A DNA stretch of 64,000 nucleotides from Microbacterium halimionae (GTDB lineage: Bacteria; Actinomycetota; Actinomycetes; Actinomycetales; Microbacteriaceae): assembly GCF_011761265.1 (NCBI RefSeq), contig NZ_JAAOZB010000001.1, positions 558,001-622,000 on the forward strand, read 5' to 3'. The position numbers and the translations under genes were made by a program. Position 1 is the stretch's first letter. Every line of letters starts with the position of its first letter. The notes under the pieces are model-generated. The model was not told the DNA's origin. It was given only the letters and a program-made list of their open reading frames with translations, and did not search any database. This document shows positions 18,400-27,165 of the stretch, piece after piece.

Positions 18400-19548
18400 T
18401 CAGCGCAGCAGAAGATTTGGCTGCAACAGGTACTTGAATGTGTCTTCGCCCGACTTATCCACAGATGTCTGAGGAGTGACGAGCACGGGACTCAACTTGT
18501 TTGCGTTGTCACTCGAGGTGAAGGTCACTCGCGCAAATTCACTTCGTACAGCGCTGAGCGACTCGAGCAGATACTGCGGATTGAGTCCGAGAGTCACGTC
18601 TTCGCCAATCAACGTGGAATCCACTGACTCCGTCGCGCGTGCTTGCTCAGTGCCGGCAGCATCCATCGAAACTGATTCGGGTGTGAAAGTGAAACGAAGT
18701 GGCGCCGCACGGTCGAGTACGAGAGAAACACGACGTACTGCTTCAGCGAGTTCCGCGGTATTAACAACAGCGTGGTGCTCAGTCTGTTCGGGAAAAAGTC
18801 GCCGTACCGGTGGGAAGTTTCCCTTGATGAGAAGTGAAGTGACTGTTTTGTTCGCTGAAGTGAAAGCGATGATCTCGCGGTCACCGGCGCCCGAAAATGC
18901 AATCGAGATATTTCCACCGTGCGCGAAGGTCTTACCCACTTCTTGGAGCGTGCGAGCTGGCACCAATGCGGTCATCGGGCTGTCGTCGCCGGCGCCGGGA
19001 CCATCCCACGGAATCTCGCGGAGGGCGACGCGGTAGCGGTCTGTTGCGACGAGGCTCAGGCGATTTCCGTTGACTTCGAGCTGCACCCCAGTGAGAACGG
19101 GAGTGACATCATCGCGCGATGCCGCGAATGCAACTTGCGAAATTGCCGTTGCGAAATCTTCGGCCGGAACGACGCCGGTTTCAGCAGCAACTTCCGGGAT
19201 TGCCGGGTATTCCTGCACAGGCATCGATGAGAGTGTGAATCGCGCAGAACCACAGGTGAGAACAATTCCGTCGTCTCCGGTCGCCACCTCGATGGGCGCG
19301 TTCGGCAGACGGTTGGCAATATCTGAAAGCAAACGACCGTGTACGAGAATCGTGCCTGGGTTATCAACCGTGGCATCGATCGTTGTTCGAGCTGATGCTT
19401 CGTAGTCGAAAGCTGCAAGGGACAGTCCTTCTGGGCCGGCCTCGATGAGGACTCCGGCCAGAATCGGCTGAGGATTGCGCTGCGGCAAGAGCTTGACTAC
19501 GAACGACACGGCGTCGCTGAAGACATCGCGATTTACTTGAAACCTCAC
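18400..19548 (-). CDS. dnaN: DNA polymerase III sliding clamp (beta subunit)
   Basis: The 382-residue protein starts MRFQVNRDVFSDAV and has the three repeated clamp domains. The conserved ATDRYRVALRE block is in the middle, and the C-terminal tail ends in the hydrophobic-pocket strand. It forms a ring on DNA and holds the replicative polymerase and repair partners. The GTG start at 19548 is preceded by GGGAGAG at a proper distance. It lies downstream of dnaA, with the origin region between them. Confidence 0.95.
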   Translation of the reverse strand: MRFQVNRDVFSDAVSFVVKLLPQRNPQPILAGVLIEAGPEGLSLAAFDYEASARTTIDATVDNPGTILVHGRLLSDIANRLPNAPIEVATGDDGIVLTCGSARFTLSSMPVQEYPAIPEVAAETGVVPAEDFATAISQVAFAASRDDVTPVLTGVQLEVNGNRLSLVATDRYRVALREIPWDGPGAGDDSPMTALVPARTLQEVGKTFAHGGNISIAFSGAGDREIIAFTSANKTVTSLLIKGNFPPVRRLFPEQTEHHAVVNTAELAEAVRRVSLVLDRAAPLRFTFTPESVSMDAAGTEQARATESVDSTLIGEDVTLGLNPQYLLESLSAVRSEFARVTFTSSDNANKLSPVLVTPQTSVDKSGEDTFKYLLQPNLLLR

Positions 19549-19897
19549 GGGCTCTCCCTTGACGTCGGGTTGGGCTCTCTCATGCTAGTGCCGTTGTCGT
19601 GAGCTTCTGTGCGAGCTGGCACGAATGGGTAAAGGTGATTGCATCAGCTTTCAATAGAGAGAGATCTGTCATGGTGTTAACACCTGTGGATAATGTGGAT
19701 AACTCTGGGGATGCTTGTTCTCGCTTGGGAACTACATCCGTGTCAGTTGTGGAAGCCGTGCATGAAGTCAAAGGTATGAACACAAGTCCGGGATGTGAAA
19801 ATCTCGCTTCGTCCACAGCTTCTCGGCTCCAGTTGAACAATTTGTCCGCAGCCTTTCGGAGTTTTCCACAAGTTATCCACACTGTGGGAAAACATGT
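19549..19897. other. oriC: Probable chromosomal replication origin oriC
   Basis: The 349-base dnaN-dnaA gap holds perfect DnaA boxes TGTGGATAA at 19685-19693 and 19694-19702, directly adjoining, and TTATCCACA at 19873-19881 in opposite orientation. Near-matches include tccaca at 19865-19870 and tgtggaa at 19749-19755. AT-rich stretches such as gtgttaacacc flank the first pair. In Actinobacteria the functional origin is usually in this gap, and the divergence of rpmH-side genes from the dnaA block fits. Confidence 0.85.
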
Positions 19898-21322
19898 TTA
19901 CCGGGCGTTTCGCCCCAGCTGAGCCGTGATTTCAGTGACCTGGTTGTAGATCGATCGCCGTTCTTTCATGAGATCGCTGATCTTCTTGTAGGCGTACATG
20001 ACGGTGGTGTGGTCGCGATTTCCGAACAACTGGCCGATCTTAGGAAGAGAGAGGCTGGTGCGCTCTCGACACAGATACATCGCGATCTGCCGTGCGATGG
20101 CGATTGCTTGAGAGCGACTAGAACCGTAAAGGTCGTCGACTGAGAGCTTGAAGTACTGGGCCGTTGCGGTGATGATGTCAGTCGGCGAGATGACGTTCGA
20201 GTCGTCCTGATCGATGATGTCTCTGAGGACTTGTTGCGCGAGCGATATATCGAGATCTGACCGATTGAGGCTCGCGAAAGCTGATACCCGGATCAATGCG
20301 CCTTCGAGCTCGCGAATGTTCGACGACACTACTGTCGCGATGTACTCCAGAACTTCGTCGGGAATCTGCAGCCGTTCGCTCTGTGCTTTTTTCCGGAGGA
20401 TGGCGATACGTGTCTCAAGGTCAGGTGCCTGAACATCCGTGATCAAGCCCCACTCGAAGCGACTTCGCATCCGATCTTCAAACCCGGTCAGATGTTTTGG
20501 TGGCACATCACTGGTGATGACGACTTGCTTGTCGTGGTCGTGGAGCGTGTTGAAGGTATGGAAAAACGCTTCTTGCGTCTCGGCTTTTCCTTGCAAGAAC
20601 TGGATGTCATCGATCATCAGAATGTCGACGTCGCGGTAGCGCGCCTGAAAGGCCGAACCGCGGTTGTTAGCGATGGAGTTGATGAAGTCGTTGGTGAACT
20701 CTTCGCTCGAGACATAGCGAACGCGAATTCCGGCGTAGAGGCTGAGCGCGTAGTCACCGATGGCGTGCAAGAGGTGCGTCTTACCAAGTCCCGAGTCGCC
20801 GTAAATGAAAAGCGGGTTGTATGCCTTTGCCGGCGCTTCGGCAACAGCGACAGCAGCTGCATGTGCGAATCGGTTGGATTGGCCGATGACGAAGTTATCG
20901 AATGTGTACTTTGCATTTAGGCGGGTGTCGCTCCGGCTGGCGCTGCTCGCTGGCGGTTCCACCGGTTCTTCGAGCGAAACTCGAGTGGTGAGTGGAAGCA
21001 CATTGGCGGCGGTTGTGACGCGTGACGGCGCATGAAGGTGTGCGTCCGCGAGCTCTGGGTTGACGACCGTGCGGAATGTGGAAGCCTCAGGCTCACTGTC
21101 GACGTGAGCGAGCGCTTCCATAATCGGTGCTCGCATGCGCTTATTGAACTGCGCTGCAGTGAGTTCGTTCGGGACATCGAGATAAAGAGTTCCAGCCATG
21201 ACACCCTGTGGTACCGCGAGGCTGAGAAATCCCTGCATCTGGGGCGTGATCCGAACGTCGTCGACGAGTACGTCGAGCACGTCGTTCCAGACTGGGACGT
21301 CCGGCGTGTCGTGCTGTGTCAT
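19898..21322 (-). CDS. dnaA: Chromosomal replication initiator DnaA
   Basis: The 474-residue protein from ATG 21322 (MTQHDTPDVPVWNDVLDVLV) has the oligomerising domain I, a variable linker to about residue 135, the AAA+ domain with Walker A GDSGLGKTH (Lys181) and Walker B MIDDIQFL, and the C-terminal DNA-binding domain with the DHTTVMYAYKKI signature. It unwinds oriC after binding DnaA boxes and directs helicase loading. The frame is open 34 codons further upstream, but that part looks non-coding and the internal ATG fits the family. Confidence 0.97.
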   Translation of the reverse strand: MTQHDTPDVPVWNDVLDVLVDDVRITPQMQGFLSLAVPQGVMAGTLYLDVPNELTAAQFNKRMRAPIMEALAHVDSEPEASTFRTVVNPELADAHLHAPSRVTTAANVLPLTTRVSLEEPVEPPASSASRSDTRLNAKYTFDNFVIGQSNRFAHAAAVAVAEAPAKAYNPLFIYGDSGLGKTHLLHAIGDYALSLYAGIRVRYVSSEEFTNDFINSIANNRGSAFQARYRDVDILMIDDIQFLQGKAETQEAFFHTFNTLHDHDKQVVITSDVPPKHLTGFEDRMRSRFEWGLITDVQAPDLETRIAILRKKAQSERLQIPDEVLEYIATVVSSNIRELEGALIRVSAFASLNRSDLDISLAQQVLRDIIDQDDSNVISPTDIITATAQYFKLSVDDLYGSSRSQAIAIARQIAMYLCRERTSLSLPKIGQLFGNRDHTTVMYAYKKISDLMKERRSIYNQVTEITAQLGRNAR

Positions 21323-21621
21323 ATTGTTCCCGTGTGAAGTCGTGTCGGTGCCCGGTGCGAGGCCGGCAGCCAGCCTGTGGAAAACTGCCGGAGCTACGCT
21401 AGCCAGCGAGTGTCGCTGGGGCAAACTCCACTGTAGATCCGGGGGCGTGTCACTTCCAAGGCCTGACAGAGCCCTGTGGATAATGACAACTTCTGCATTC
21501 GGTTTGAGTTCTGGGGATCGGCGTCGTAGTCTTAGTCGGTTGACTTATGCCCTTGAGGCAGTCCCGTTTTCCTGTCACCGGTCTGAAGCGTTCCGGTGAT
21601 AAACCGATCCGGAGTGATCCT
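21323..21621. promoter_or_regulatory. dnaA-rpmH intergenic region with DnaA box
   Basis: These 299 bases separate the divergent dnaA and rpmH genes and must hold both promoters. A perfect DnaA box, TGTGGATAA, lies at 21475-21483, and a near-match tgtggaaaa at 21376-21384, so dnaA could be self-regulated or this may be a second part of the origin. A ribosome site ggag precedes rpmH at 21611-21614. Confidence 0.65.
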
Positions 21622-21759
21622 ATGACCAAGCGCACATTTCAGCCCAACATCCGTCGTCGTGCCAAGAAGCACGGCTTCCGTGCCCGTATGCGCACTCGCG
21701 CAGGCCGCGGCATCCTCTCTGCTCGTCGCTCCAAGGGGCGCACCGAGCTCTCGGCTTGA
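21622..21759 (+). CDS. rpmH: 50S ribosomal protein L34
   Basis: The 45-residue protein starts [20 protein letters not shown] and ends [11 protein letters not shown], a canonical L34. The ATG at 21622 is preferred over in-frame codons upstream because of the invariant N terminus and a gga-rich site before it. It starts the rpmH-rnpA-yidD-yidC-khpB-rsmG operon, which points away from the origin. Confidence 0.97.
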   Translation: MTKRTFQPNIRRRAKKHGFRARMRTRAGRGILSARRSKGRTELSA

Positions 21760-21767
21760 TCTAGCGC

Positions 21768-22103
21768 GTGCTGGCCAAGCCGAACCGACTTACCGACGGC
21801 GCGGAATATAAGGCCGTCGTCCGTCGCGGTGCCCGCGCTTCTGGCGTTCATACGATCACATACGTCGTATCACGCGAGGATTCAGCGAGCCCGAGGTTTG
21901 GCTTCATCGTGAGCCGGCAGGTTGGTTCTGCTGTCGTCCGCAATCGTGTGCGACGTCGGTTGAAAGCTGTGTGTCTCAGCGCTCTTCCGCGAGTGCGGGC
22001 CGGATCAGAGGTTGTTATCCGCGCCCTGCCTTCGGCGGCAGACGCGACGTTTGATGCGCTTGAAAATGAAGTTTTCTCTTCGCTTGCCAGGAGAGCTGCA
22101 TGA
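21768..22103 (+). CDS. rnpA: Ribonuclease P protein component
   Basis: The 111-residue basic protein has the family signature SAVVRNRVRRRLKAV at about residues 50-64 and FGFIVSRQVG just before. It assists the catalytic RNase P RNA in trimming tRNA 5' ends; the rnpB RNA itself is not in this window. The start is GTG at 21768, eight bases after rpmH. Its end overlaps the start of yidD by four bases (ATGA). Confidence 0.95.
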   Translation: MLAKPNRLTDGAEYKAVVRRGARASGVHTITYVVSREDSASPRFGFIVSRQVGSAVVRNRVRRRLKAVCLSALPRVRAGSEVVIRALPSAADATFDALENEVFSSLARRAA

Positions 22104-22459
22104 GTTCTGCAACTCTGCCGACGTCGGCAACAGGCGAGGCGACCCTCTCGCCCTCTGCTATCGCTCGATCGCTACCGCTACTTCCGCGCAATCTGGTCCT
22201 TGGTTTTCTGCATGGATACCGCGCGACGATTTCTCACACATACGGTGATGTATGTAAGTACTACCCGTCGTGTTCTGCCTACGCTGTCGGTGCTGTTCAG
22301 CAGCATGGTGCGGCGAAGGGTTCTGTTTTGGCGGCAGCCCGACTTGCGAGATGCCATCCATGGGCGGAGGGCGGTATCGATGATGTGCCGTCGAAACCTC
22401 GCTATCAATACGAACTAACGCGGCACGGATTCGTCGTGCCTTCTGTGAGAAAGGACTGA
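22100..22459 (+). CDS. yidD: Membrane protein insertion efficiency factor YidD
   Basis: The 119-residue protein contains the YidD core: LHGYRATISHTYGDVCKYYPSC is split by the family cysteines, followed by SAYAVGAVQQHG and ARLARCHPWAEGG. An N-terminal extension of about 25 residues rich in Ser/Thr precedes the core. YidD is a small amphipathic protein thought to help YidC insert membrane proteins. The gene is coupled to rnpA by overlap and to yidC by a three-base gap. Confidence 0.93.
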   Translation: MSSATLPTSATGEATLSPSAIARSLPLLPRNLVLGFLHGYRATISHTYGDVCKYYPSCSAYAVGAVQQHGAAKGSVLAAARLARCHPWAEGGIDDVPSKPRYQYELTRHGFVVPSVRKD

Positions 22460-22462
22460 TCC

Positions 22463-23536
22463 TTGCCGGATCTGTTGGGGTACGTCCTCTGGCCGCTTAA
22501 GTGGCTTGTCGAAATGGTGCTTGTTGCATGGCATCAGGTTTTGACCTTCTTTGGGATGCCGCCCGCGGCAGGCCTCACATGGGTTTTCTCTATCGTTGGC
22601 CTCGTCATCGTGGTTCGCGCGGCCTTGATTCCGCTCTTTGTGCGTCAGATCAAGAGCCAGCGCAAAATGATGGAACTCGCGCCGGAGATGAAGAAGATCC
22701 AGGCGAAGTACAAGGGCAAAACGGATCAACTCTCTCGCGAAGCCATGAGCCGCGAGACCATGGCGCTCTACAAAAAGCACGGCACAACGCCGCTTTCGAG
22801 CTGCTTGCCGCTGCTGGTGCAGATGCCCATCTTCTTCTCGCTGTACAGCGTTTTGAGTGATGTAAAGAAGCACGCCGAGGATGGTGTCGGTGGCGTGGGG
22901 CTCCTCAGCCCCGAGCTCACTCAAGAGTTTTACGACGCAAAGTTGTTCGGCACGACATCGATGCACACGACCCTGGTCGAGGCATGGGGACAGCCGGACG
23001 GCACCGGTACCGTCATCCTTCTGATCACGCTGGTCATTTTGATGATCGCTTCGCAGTTCTTCACGCAGCTCCAGATCATCTCAAAGAACCTCTCGCCCGA
23101 GGCGAAGACCGGCCAGGCGTACCAGATGCAGCGCATCATGCTGTTCATTCTCCCCCTGGGCTTTGTCTTCTCGGGTGTGTTCTTCCCGCTCGGTGTTGTC
23201 ATTTACTGGTTCACGAGCAATATCTGGACCATGGTTCAGCAGTTCATCGTTATTCGCGAGATGCCAACTCCTGGTTCGGACGCAGCAAAGGCTCGCGAAG
23301 AACGTCTAGCTCGCAAGGGTAAGGCTGTTGATGCCAAGGGGAAGATCATCCCGCTCGAGAAGTACCAGGCAGAGCAGCAGCGTCTGTTGGAAGAAGCAGA
23401 GCGCGCACGGGCGGCAGCACCGAAGCGCCAGCAACCCGTGAGTAAGCAGCGAGCTAAGAAGCAGGGCACGCGTTCAAATGGAACCGCGACGCCGAAGCCT
23501 AGCCCGGACTCCCCCGATACTTCGAACAAATCCTGA
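22463..23536 (+). CDS. yidC: Membrane protein insertase YidC
   Basis: The 357-residue protein starts MPDLLGYVLWPLKWLVEM and has the five-helix Oxa1/YidC core: the conserved arginine in the first cytoplasmic part (RAALIPLFVRQIKSQ), then LPLLVQMPIFFSLYSVL, and late helices to about residue 265. A long Lys/Ala-rich basic tail follows, as usual in Gram-positive YidC, and may touch ribosomes. No signal peptide or large periplasmic domain is seen. The start is TTG at 22463 with gaaagga just upstream. Confidence 0.95.
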   Translation: MPDLLGYVLWPLKWLVEMVLVAWHQVLTFFGMPPAAGLTWVFSIVGLVIVVRAALIPLFVRQIKSQRKMMELAPEMKKIQAKYKGKTDQLSREAMSRETMALYKKHGTTPLSSCLPLLVQMPIFFSLYSVLSDVKKHAEDGVGGVGLLSPELTQEFYDAKLFGTTSMHTTLVEAWGQPDGTGTVILLITLVILMIASQFFTQLQIISKNLSPEAKTGQAYQMQRIMLFILPLGFVFSGVFFPLGVVIYWFTSNIWTMVQQFIVIREMPTPGSDAAKAREERLARKGKAVDAKGKIIPLEKYQAEQQRLLEEAERARAAAPKRQQPVSKQRAKKQGTRSNGTATPKPSPDSPDTSNKS

Positions 23537-23548
23537 GAGCGAGACATC

Positions 23549-24052
23549 ATGACGCAGGTATCCCAGACGGAGGATGCTCCGACGGAATCGACAGTTTCCG
23601 AGCTTGAAAAGGAAGGCGACATCGCCGCTGATTATCTCGAGGGTTTGCTCGATATTGCCGACATCGGTGGCGACATGGCGCTCGACGTGAAAAACGGCCG
23701 AGCTTACGTATCGGTTGAGTCAGACGATGATGACTCGATTCGACTCTTATCCCACCCGGACACAGTGCAGGCGCTTCAAGAGTTGACGCGGCTCGCGGTG
23801 CAGAACCAAACTGATCAGTTTTCGCGCCTGATTCTTGATATTGCCGGATCACGTGATGTACGTCGCCGTGAACTCGAAACACTCGTCGATCGCGCTGTTG
23901 TTCGCCTTGACGAGGGTGCGACGCAAGCGTCTCTTCCAGCAATGACCAGCTACGAGCGCAAGCTTGTGCATGACATCGTGTCAGAGCGTGGACTTATCTC
24001 AGAGTCTTATGGCGAGGGTGCCGATCGGCACACAGTCATCCGCCGCTCTTGA
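23549..24052 (+). CDS. khpB: R3H-domain RNA-binding protein KhpB (Jag)
   Basis: The 167-residue protein has an acidic N terminus, a KH-like middle domain (about residues 25-95) and a C-terminal R3H domain with SYERKLVHDIVSE and ends VIRRS. KhpB/Jag works with KhpA in RNA binding and affects cell growth and division in Gram-positive bacteria. Its position between yidC and rsmG is the common one. Its stop overlaps the TTG start of rsmG. Confidence 0.9.
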   Translation: MTQVSQTEDAPTESTVSELEKEGDIAADYLEGLLDIADIGGDMALDVKNGRAYVSVESDDDDSIRLLSHPDTVQALQELTRLAVQNQTDQFSRLILDIAGSRDVRRRELETLVDRAVVRLDEGATQASLPAMTSYERKLVHDIVSERGLISESYGEGADRHTVIRRS

Positions 24053-24696
24053 ATGTTTCACGTGAAACAAGCCCGGTGATTGAGGAAGAGCCATCTGTTG
24101 CTCAAGCGATCTTCGGTGAGCAGTTGCCAGTCGCACGCCAATTCGTGGAAAACCTCTCAGCGGAGGGTGAAGTTCGAGGTCTCATTGGCCCACTCGAACT
24201 CCCTCGGCTATGGTCGAGGCACATCCTCAACTGTGCAATTGCTGCCCCACTGTTCAGTGGCCACGTCGGTGATGTCGGTTCCGGCGCTGGACTCCCTGGA
24301 CTTGTGCTTGCCATAGCTCGGCCAGATGTGACCTTCACGCTCATTGAGCCGATGGAACGGCGTGTTTCGTGGCTAGAGGAGCAGATTCAGTCACTTCAGC
24401 TCGACAACACGACGGTTGTGCGCGCCCGAGCAGAGGACTGGAGCGGTGGCCGGGTTTTCGACGTCGTTACTGCGCGTGCGGTGAGCGCACTTCGTACCCT
24501 GGCGCCTCTCACATCTCCACTCGTTCGGCCCGGCGGAGAGCTGATCCTTTTTAAGGGTGCGAATTCACCCGCAGAAATCGAAGCAGCGCAGAAGCAGATT
24601 CGGCGCGCAAAACTTCAAGATGTTCGAGTCGAAATCATCGGTGAAGGCGTTCTCGCCGAGCCAACGCGCGTTGTACGCGCACTCGTCACCGCGTGA
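24049..24696 (+). CDS. rsmG: 16S rRNA (guanine527-N7)-methyltransferase
   Basis: The 215-residue protein has the RsmG core: LWSRHILNC, the AdoMet-binding DVGSGAGLPGLVLAI, and FDVVTARAVSALRTL. It methylates G527 (E. coli numbering) of 16S rRNA. The TTG start at 24049 overlaps the khpB stop and yields MNVSRETS, whose coding DNA is itself a parS site. The alternative ATG at 24053 is in a different frame. No lesions are seen. Confidence 0.93.
   Translation: MNVSRETSPVIEEEPSVAQAIFGEQLPVARQFVENLSAEGEVRGLIGPLELPRLWSRHILNCAIAAPLFSGHVGDVGSGAGLPGLVLAIARPDVTFTLIEPMERRVSWLEEQIQSLQLDNTTVVRARAEDWSGGRVFDVVTARAVSALRTLAPLTSPLVRPGGELILFKGANSPAEIEAAQKQIRRAKLQDVRVEIIGEGVLAEPTRVVRALVTA
24054..24069. promoter_or_regulatory. 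parS: parS site 1, in the 5' end of rsmG
   Basis: The 16-mer TGTTTCACGTGAAACA matches the bacterial parS consensus perfectly and is a full palindrome. It lies inside the first codons of rsmG. ParB binds it and spreads to form the origin segregation complex. Confidence 0.95.
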
Positions 24697-24710
24697 TGGA
24701 TGAGGAGCGA

Positions 24711-24726
24711 TGTTTCACGTGAAACA
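24711..24726. promoter_or_regulatory. parS: parS site 2, rsmG-parA gap
   Basis: A second perfect 16-base parS palindrome lies 14 bases after the rsmG stop, in the 115-base gap before parA. It may also affect the parA promoter. Confidence 0.95.
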
Positions 24727-24811
24727 CCGCCGCCGGGCAGTCATCGCGATTAATCGTGTCCGTGCTGACGGTTAGAGTTGTAGGTCGAGGAGCAAGGCTC
24801 GGAAAGGGAGT

Positions 24812-25753
24812 GTGTTTCACGTGAAACAACCCGAACAGGCGGCAGCCACTGCATCCTTTGATGACACTCCACTCGCGCGGGAACTCGCAGATCTAAGCTC
24901 GCGCCGCCGAGCTCTGGAAAAGGCTCAGGTCACTCTTCCGACGAGCACGCGCATTGTGACAGTATCCAACCAAAAAGGCGGCGTCGGTAAGACGACAACG
25001 GCTGTGAACCTCGCCGCCGCTCTCGCCCACGCGGGTGCCCAAGTGCTTGTTGTGGACCTTGATCCGCAAGGGAACGCGTCAACGGCGCTCGGTGTGCCGC
25101 ACTCAGCTGATATTCCGAGTGTCTACGACGTACTTATCGATGAATTTCCGCTTCAGGATGTCGTTCAGTCGAGTCCTGAGTCGCACAATTTGTTCTGTGC
25201 TCCAAGCACTATTCACCTCGCCGGCGCTGAGATTGAGCTGGTATCGCAGGTTGCACGGGAGCATCGACTACGTCGGGCGCTGGAGGGATACCTCGAATCT
25301 GTTGATGTCGCTCCTCACTTCATAATCATCGACTGCCCACCGTCGCTCGGCCTTCTTACGATCAACGCTTTCGCGGCGGCTGATGAAGTCCTGATTCCTA
25401 TCCAGTGTGAGTACTACGCATTGGAGGGGCTCAGCCAGCTGTTGGGTAGCGTGAAAATGATCCAAAAGCATCTCAACCCGGCTTTGCATGTCTCTACAAT
25501 TCTTTTGACGATGTACGACGCTCGCACACGGCTCGCACAGCAGGTTGCCGAAGAAGTGCGCTCGCACTTCGCTGATGAAGTTTTGAAGACCGTAATTCCG
25601 CGCTCGGTGCGTGTGTCGGAAGCTCCTAGCTTCGGACAGACCGTCATCGCTTACGATGGCCAGTCAGCAGGGGCTGTGGCTTATCGCGAAGCAGCGGTAG
25701 AGATTATGGCGCGCGGTGTTCGTGCTGTCGTTGCAACAGAGGGAGAAGCCTGA
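24812..25753 (+). CDS. parA: Chromosome partitioning ATPase ParA (Soj)
   Basis: The 313-residue protein has a deviant Walker A, KGGVGKTTTAVN (Lys60 in the P loop, Lys55 as signature lysine), switch I DLDPQGNAS and a Walker B-like IIIDCPPSLG. It binds DNA non-specifically in the ATP state and moves ParB-parS complexes apart. An N-terminal extension of about 45 residues precedes the ATPase. GTG at 24812 is supported by gaaaggga upstream and the usual MFHVKQ-like start. Its stop codon overlaps the parB start. Confidence 0.95.
   Translation: MFHVKQPEQAAATASFDDTPLARELADLSSRRRALEKAQVTLPTSTRIVTVSNQKGGVGKTTTAVNLAAALAHAGAQVLVVDLDPQGNASTALGVPHSADIPSVYDVLIDEFPLQDVVQSSPESHNLFCAPSTIHLAGAEIELVSQVAREHRLRRALEGYLESVDVAPHFIIIDCPPSLGLLTINAFAAADEVLIPIQCEYYALEGLSQLLGSVKMIQKHLNPALHVSTILLTMYDARTRLAQQVAEEVRSHFADEVLKTVIPRSVRVSEAPSFGQTVIAYDGQSAGAVAYREAAVEIMARGVRAVVATEGEA
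24813..24828. promoter_or_regulatory. parS: parS site 3, over the parA start codon
   Basis: A third perfect parS palindrome begins one base into the parA GTG start codon and encodes residues FHVKQ. ParB bound here would cover the start of parA and could damp its transcription or translation; this is inference. Confidence 0.95.
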
Positions 25754-26703
25754 TGGCTAAAAGGACTGGTTTGGGACGGGGCATTGGTGCACTGATCCCT
25801 ACGACGGACGCGAGCGAGTCACGTCCGGTTGATGTCTTCTTTCCTGGTGCGTCAGCGACGGCATCAGCGAAGCCCGCCGACGAGACCGAGCTTTTGACCG
25901 TGCCGGGGGCGCGGTTGATTAATATCGATCCACACGAGATCGTGCCGAACCCTCGCCAGCCACGTACCAATTTCGATGCGGACGATCTTGCCGAACTCGT
26001 GCACAGCGTGCGGGAGTTCGGTGTCTTACAGCCGGTCGTTGTTCGTCGCAACGATGAGGGTTCGTACGAGCTCATCATGGGCGAACGGCGCACCCGCGCT
26101 GCGCGTGAAGCAGGGCTTGAAACCATGCCCGCGATTGTTCGCGAAACCGAAGACGAGAACCTCCTGCGCGACGCGCTTCTTGAGAACCTGCATCGTTCAC
26201 AATTGAATCCGCTGGAAGAAGCGTCAGCCTACCTGCAACTGTTGGAAGACTTCGGGATTACGCAGGAAGAGCTCGCGTCTCGGATCGGACGGTCTCGTCC
26301 GCAGATTTCAAACACGATCCGACTGCTTCGTTTGCCTGTACCGGTGCAGCAGCGAGTTGCGGCGGGCGTGCTGAGTGCAGGGCACGCGCGGGCGATCCTC
26401 TCAGTGGATGACCCGACGCGCATGCAGCATCTCGCGGACAAGATCGTCAACGAGGACTTGTCGGTGCGCGCGGCGGAGGCTGCTGCCAAGCAGTCTTCAG
26501 ATCCGCGACGAAGCACACCAAAGGCTGGTTCTCGCCGAGGGCACCTTGATGACGTCGCGGCGCGCATTGGCGACCACCTGAACACGCGCGTAAGAATTTC
26601 TTTGGCTGCAAAAAAAGGCCAGATCACGATCGATTTTGCTACCATCCAAGACCTGAACCGCATCGTGGGTGAACTCGGGGTCGACGGGTACTCCACACAC
26701 TGA
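25753..26703 (+). CDS. parB: Chromosome partitioning protein ParB (Spo0J)
   Basis: The 316-residue protein has a ParA-stimulating N terminus (KRTGLGRGIGALIP), the CTP-binding ParB/Srx domain with NPRQPRTNF and GERRTRAAREAG, and the helix-turn-helix domain with ASRIGRSRPQISN. It ends in a C-terminal dimerisation domain. It slides from parS on DNA as a CTP-dependent clamp. Start overlaps the parA stop (ATGG over TGA), so the two are coupled. Confidence 0.95.
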   Translation: MAKRTGLGRGIGALIPTTDASESRPVDVFFPGASATASAKPADETELLTVPGARLINIDPHEIVPNPRQPRTNFDADDLAELVHSVREFGVLQPVVVRRNDEGSYELIMGERRTRAAREAGLETMPAIVRETEDENLLRDALLENLHRSQLNPLEEASAYLQLLEDFGITQEELASRIGRSRPQISNTIRLLRLPVPVQQRVAAGVLSAGHARAILSVDDPTRMQHLADKIVNEDLSVRAAEAAAKQSSDPRRSTPKAGSRRGHLDDVAARIGDHLNTRVRISLAAKKGQITIDFATIQDLNRIVGELGVDGYSTH

Positions 26704-26749
26704 GAATTTTGGGTCCATGCGCGTTGCTGGACCTTAGGCTAGAGGAGTG

Positions 26750-27094
26750 ATGGAAGGTTCAGGGAGCGCCCCGCGGCGCGCGAGTCTCGAGTTGCTGCGC
26801 GCGGAGGCAACAGATGAACTCTCGTCGTTGGTGCACGAACGTCTTCGTGATGGCGAGGACCCCTGGGACTTTATGGAAGACCTACCGACGGTCGATGAGC
26901 TGGTTGTTCTGACCCTTCGGGCCGAAAACATCGCCGCAAATGGTGGCGTGAAGCCAAATGCTGCGCGCCACTACCGGGTGCTGCGACAAATCTCGTTCGA
27001 CTATCCGCAACTCACTCCCGCGGTGTGGCGTCTTCTCGGCGAGCCAAACACCCATCGACGCTGGGACGCTGTCGTTCATATCGACGCGCAATAG
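26750..27094 (+). CDS. Uncharacterised protein between parB and trxA
   Basis: The product has 114 residues from ATG 26750, or one more from GTG 26747; ctagaggag lies just before, close to either. It starts MEGSGSAPRRASLELLRAEA and is acidic in the first half, with DPWDFMEDLPTVDELVVL and RHYRVLRQISFDYPQLTPAV later. No signal peptide or membrane helix is seen and I do not recognise a family. Its place after parA-parB and before a bidirectional terminator suggests it ends the par operon, 43 bases after the parB stop. Confidence 0.65.
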   Translation: MEGSGSAPRRASLELLRAEATDELSSLVHERLRDGEDPWDFMEDLPTVDELVVLTLRAENIAANGGVKPNAARHYRVLRQISFDYPQLTPAVWRLLGEPNTHRRWDAVVHIDAQ

Positions 27095-27115
27095 CCTCTG
27101 AAATCACCCCACCCA

Positions 27116-27158
27116 AAAGTAATGCCCCCATCGACGCTGTCGACAGGGGCGCTACTTT
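27116..27158. terminator. Bidirectional terminator between convergent genes
   Basis: Arms aaagtaatgcccc (27116-27128) and ggggcgctacttt (27146-27158) pair with one internal mismatch around a 17-base loop. A-rich sequence before and ctttg after give U tracts on both strands. It lies between the convergent par-side gene and trxA. Confidence 0.75.
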
Positions 27159-27165
27159 GAGCAAA

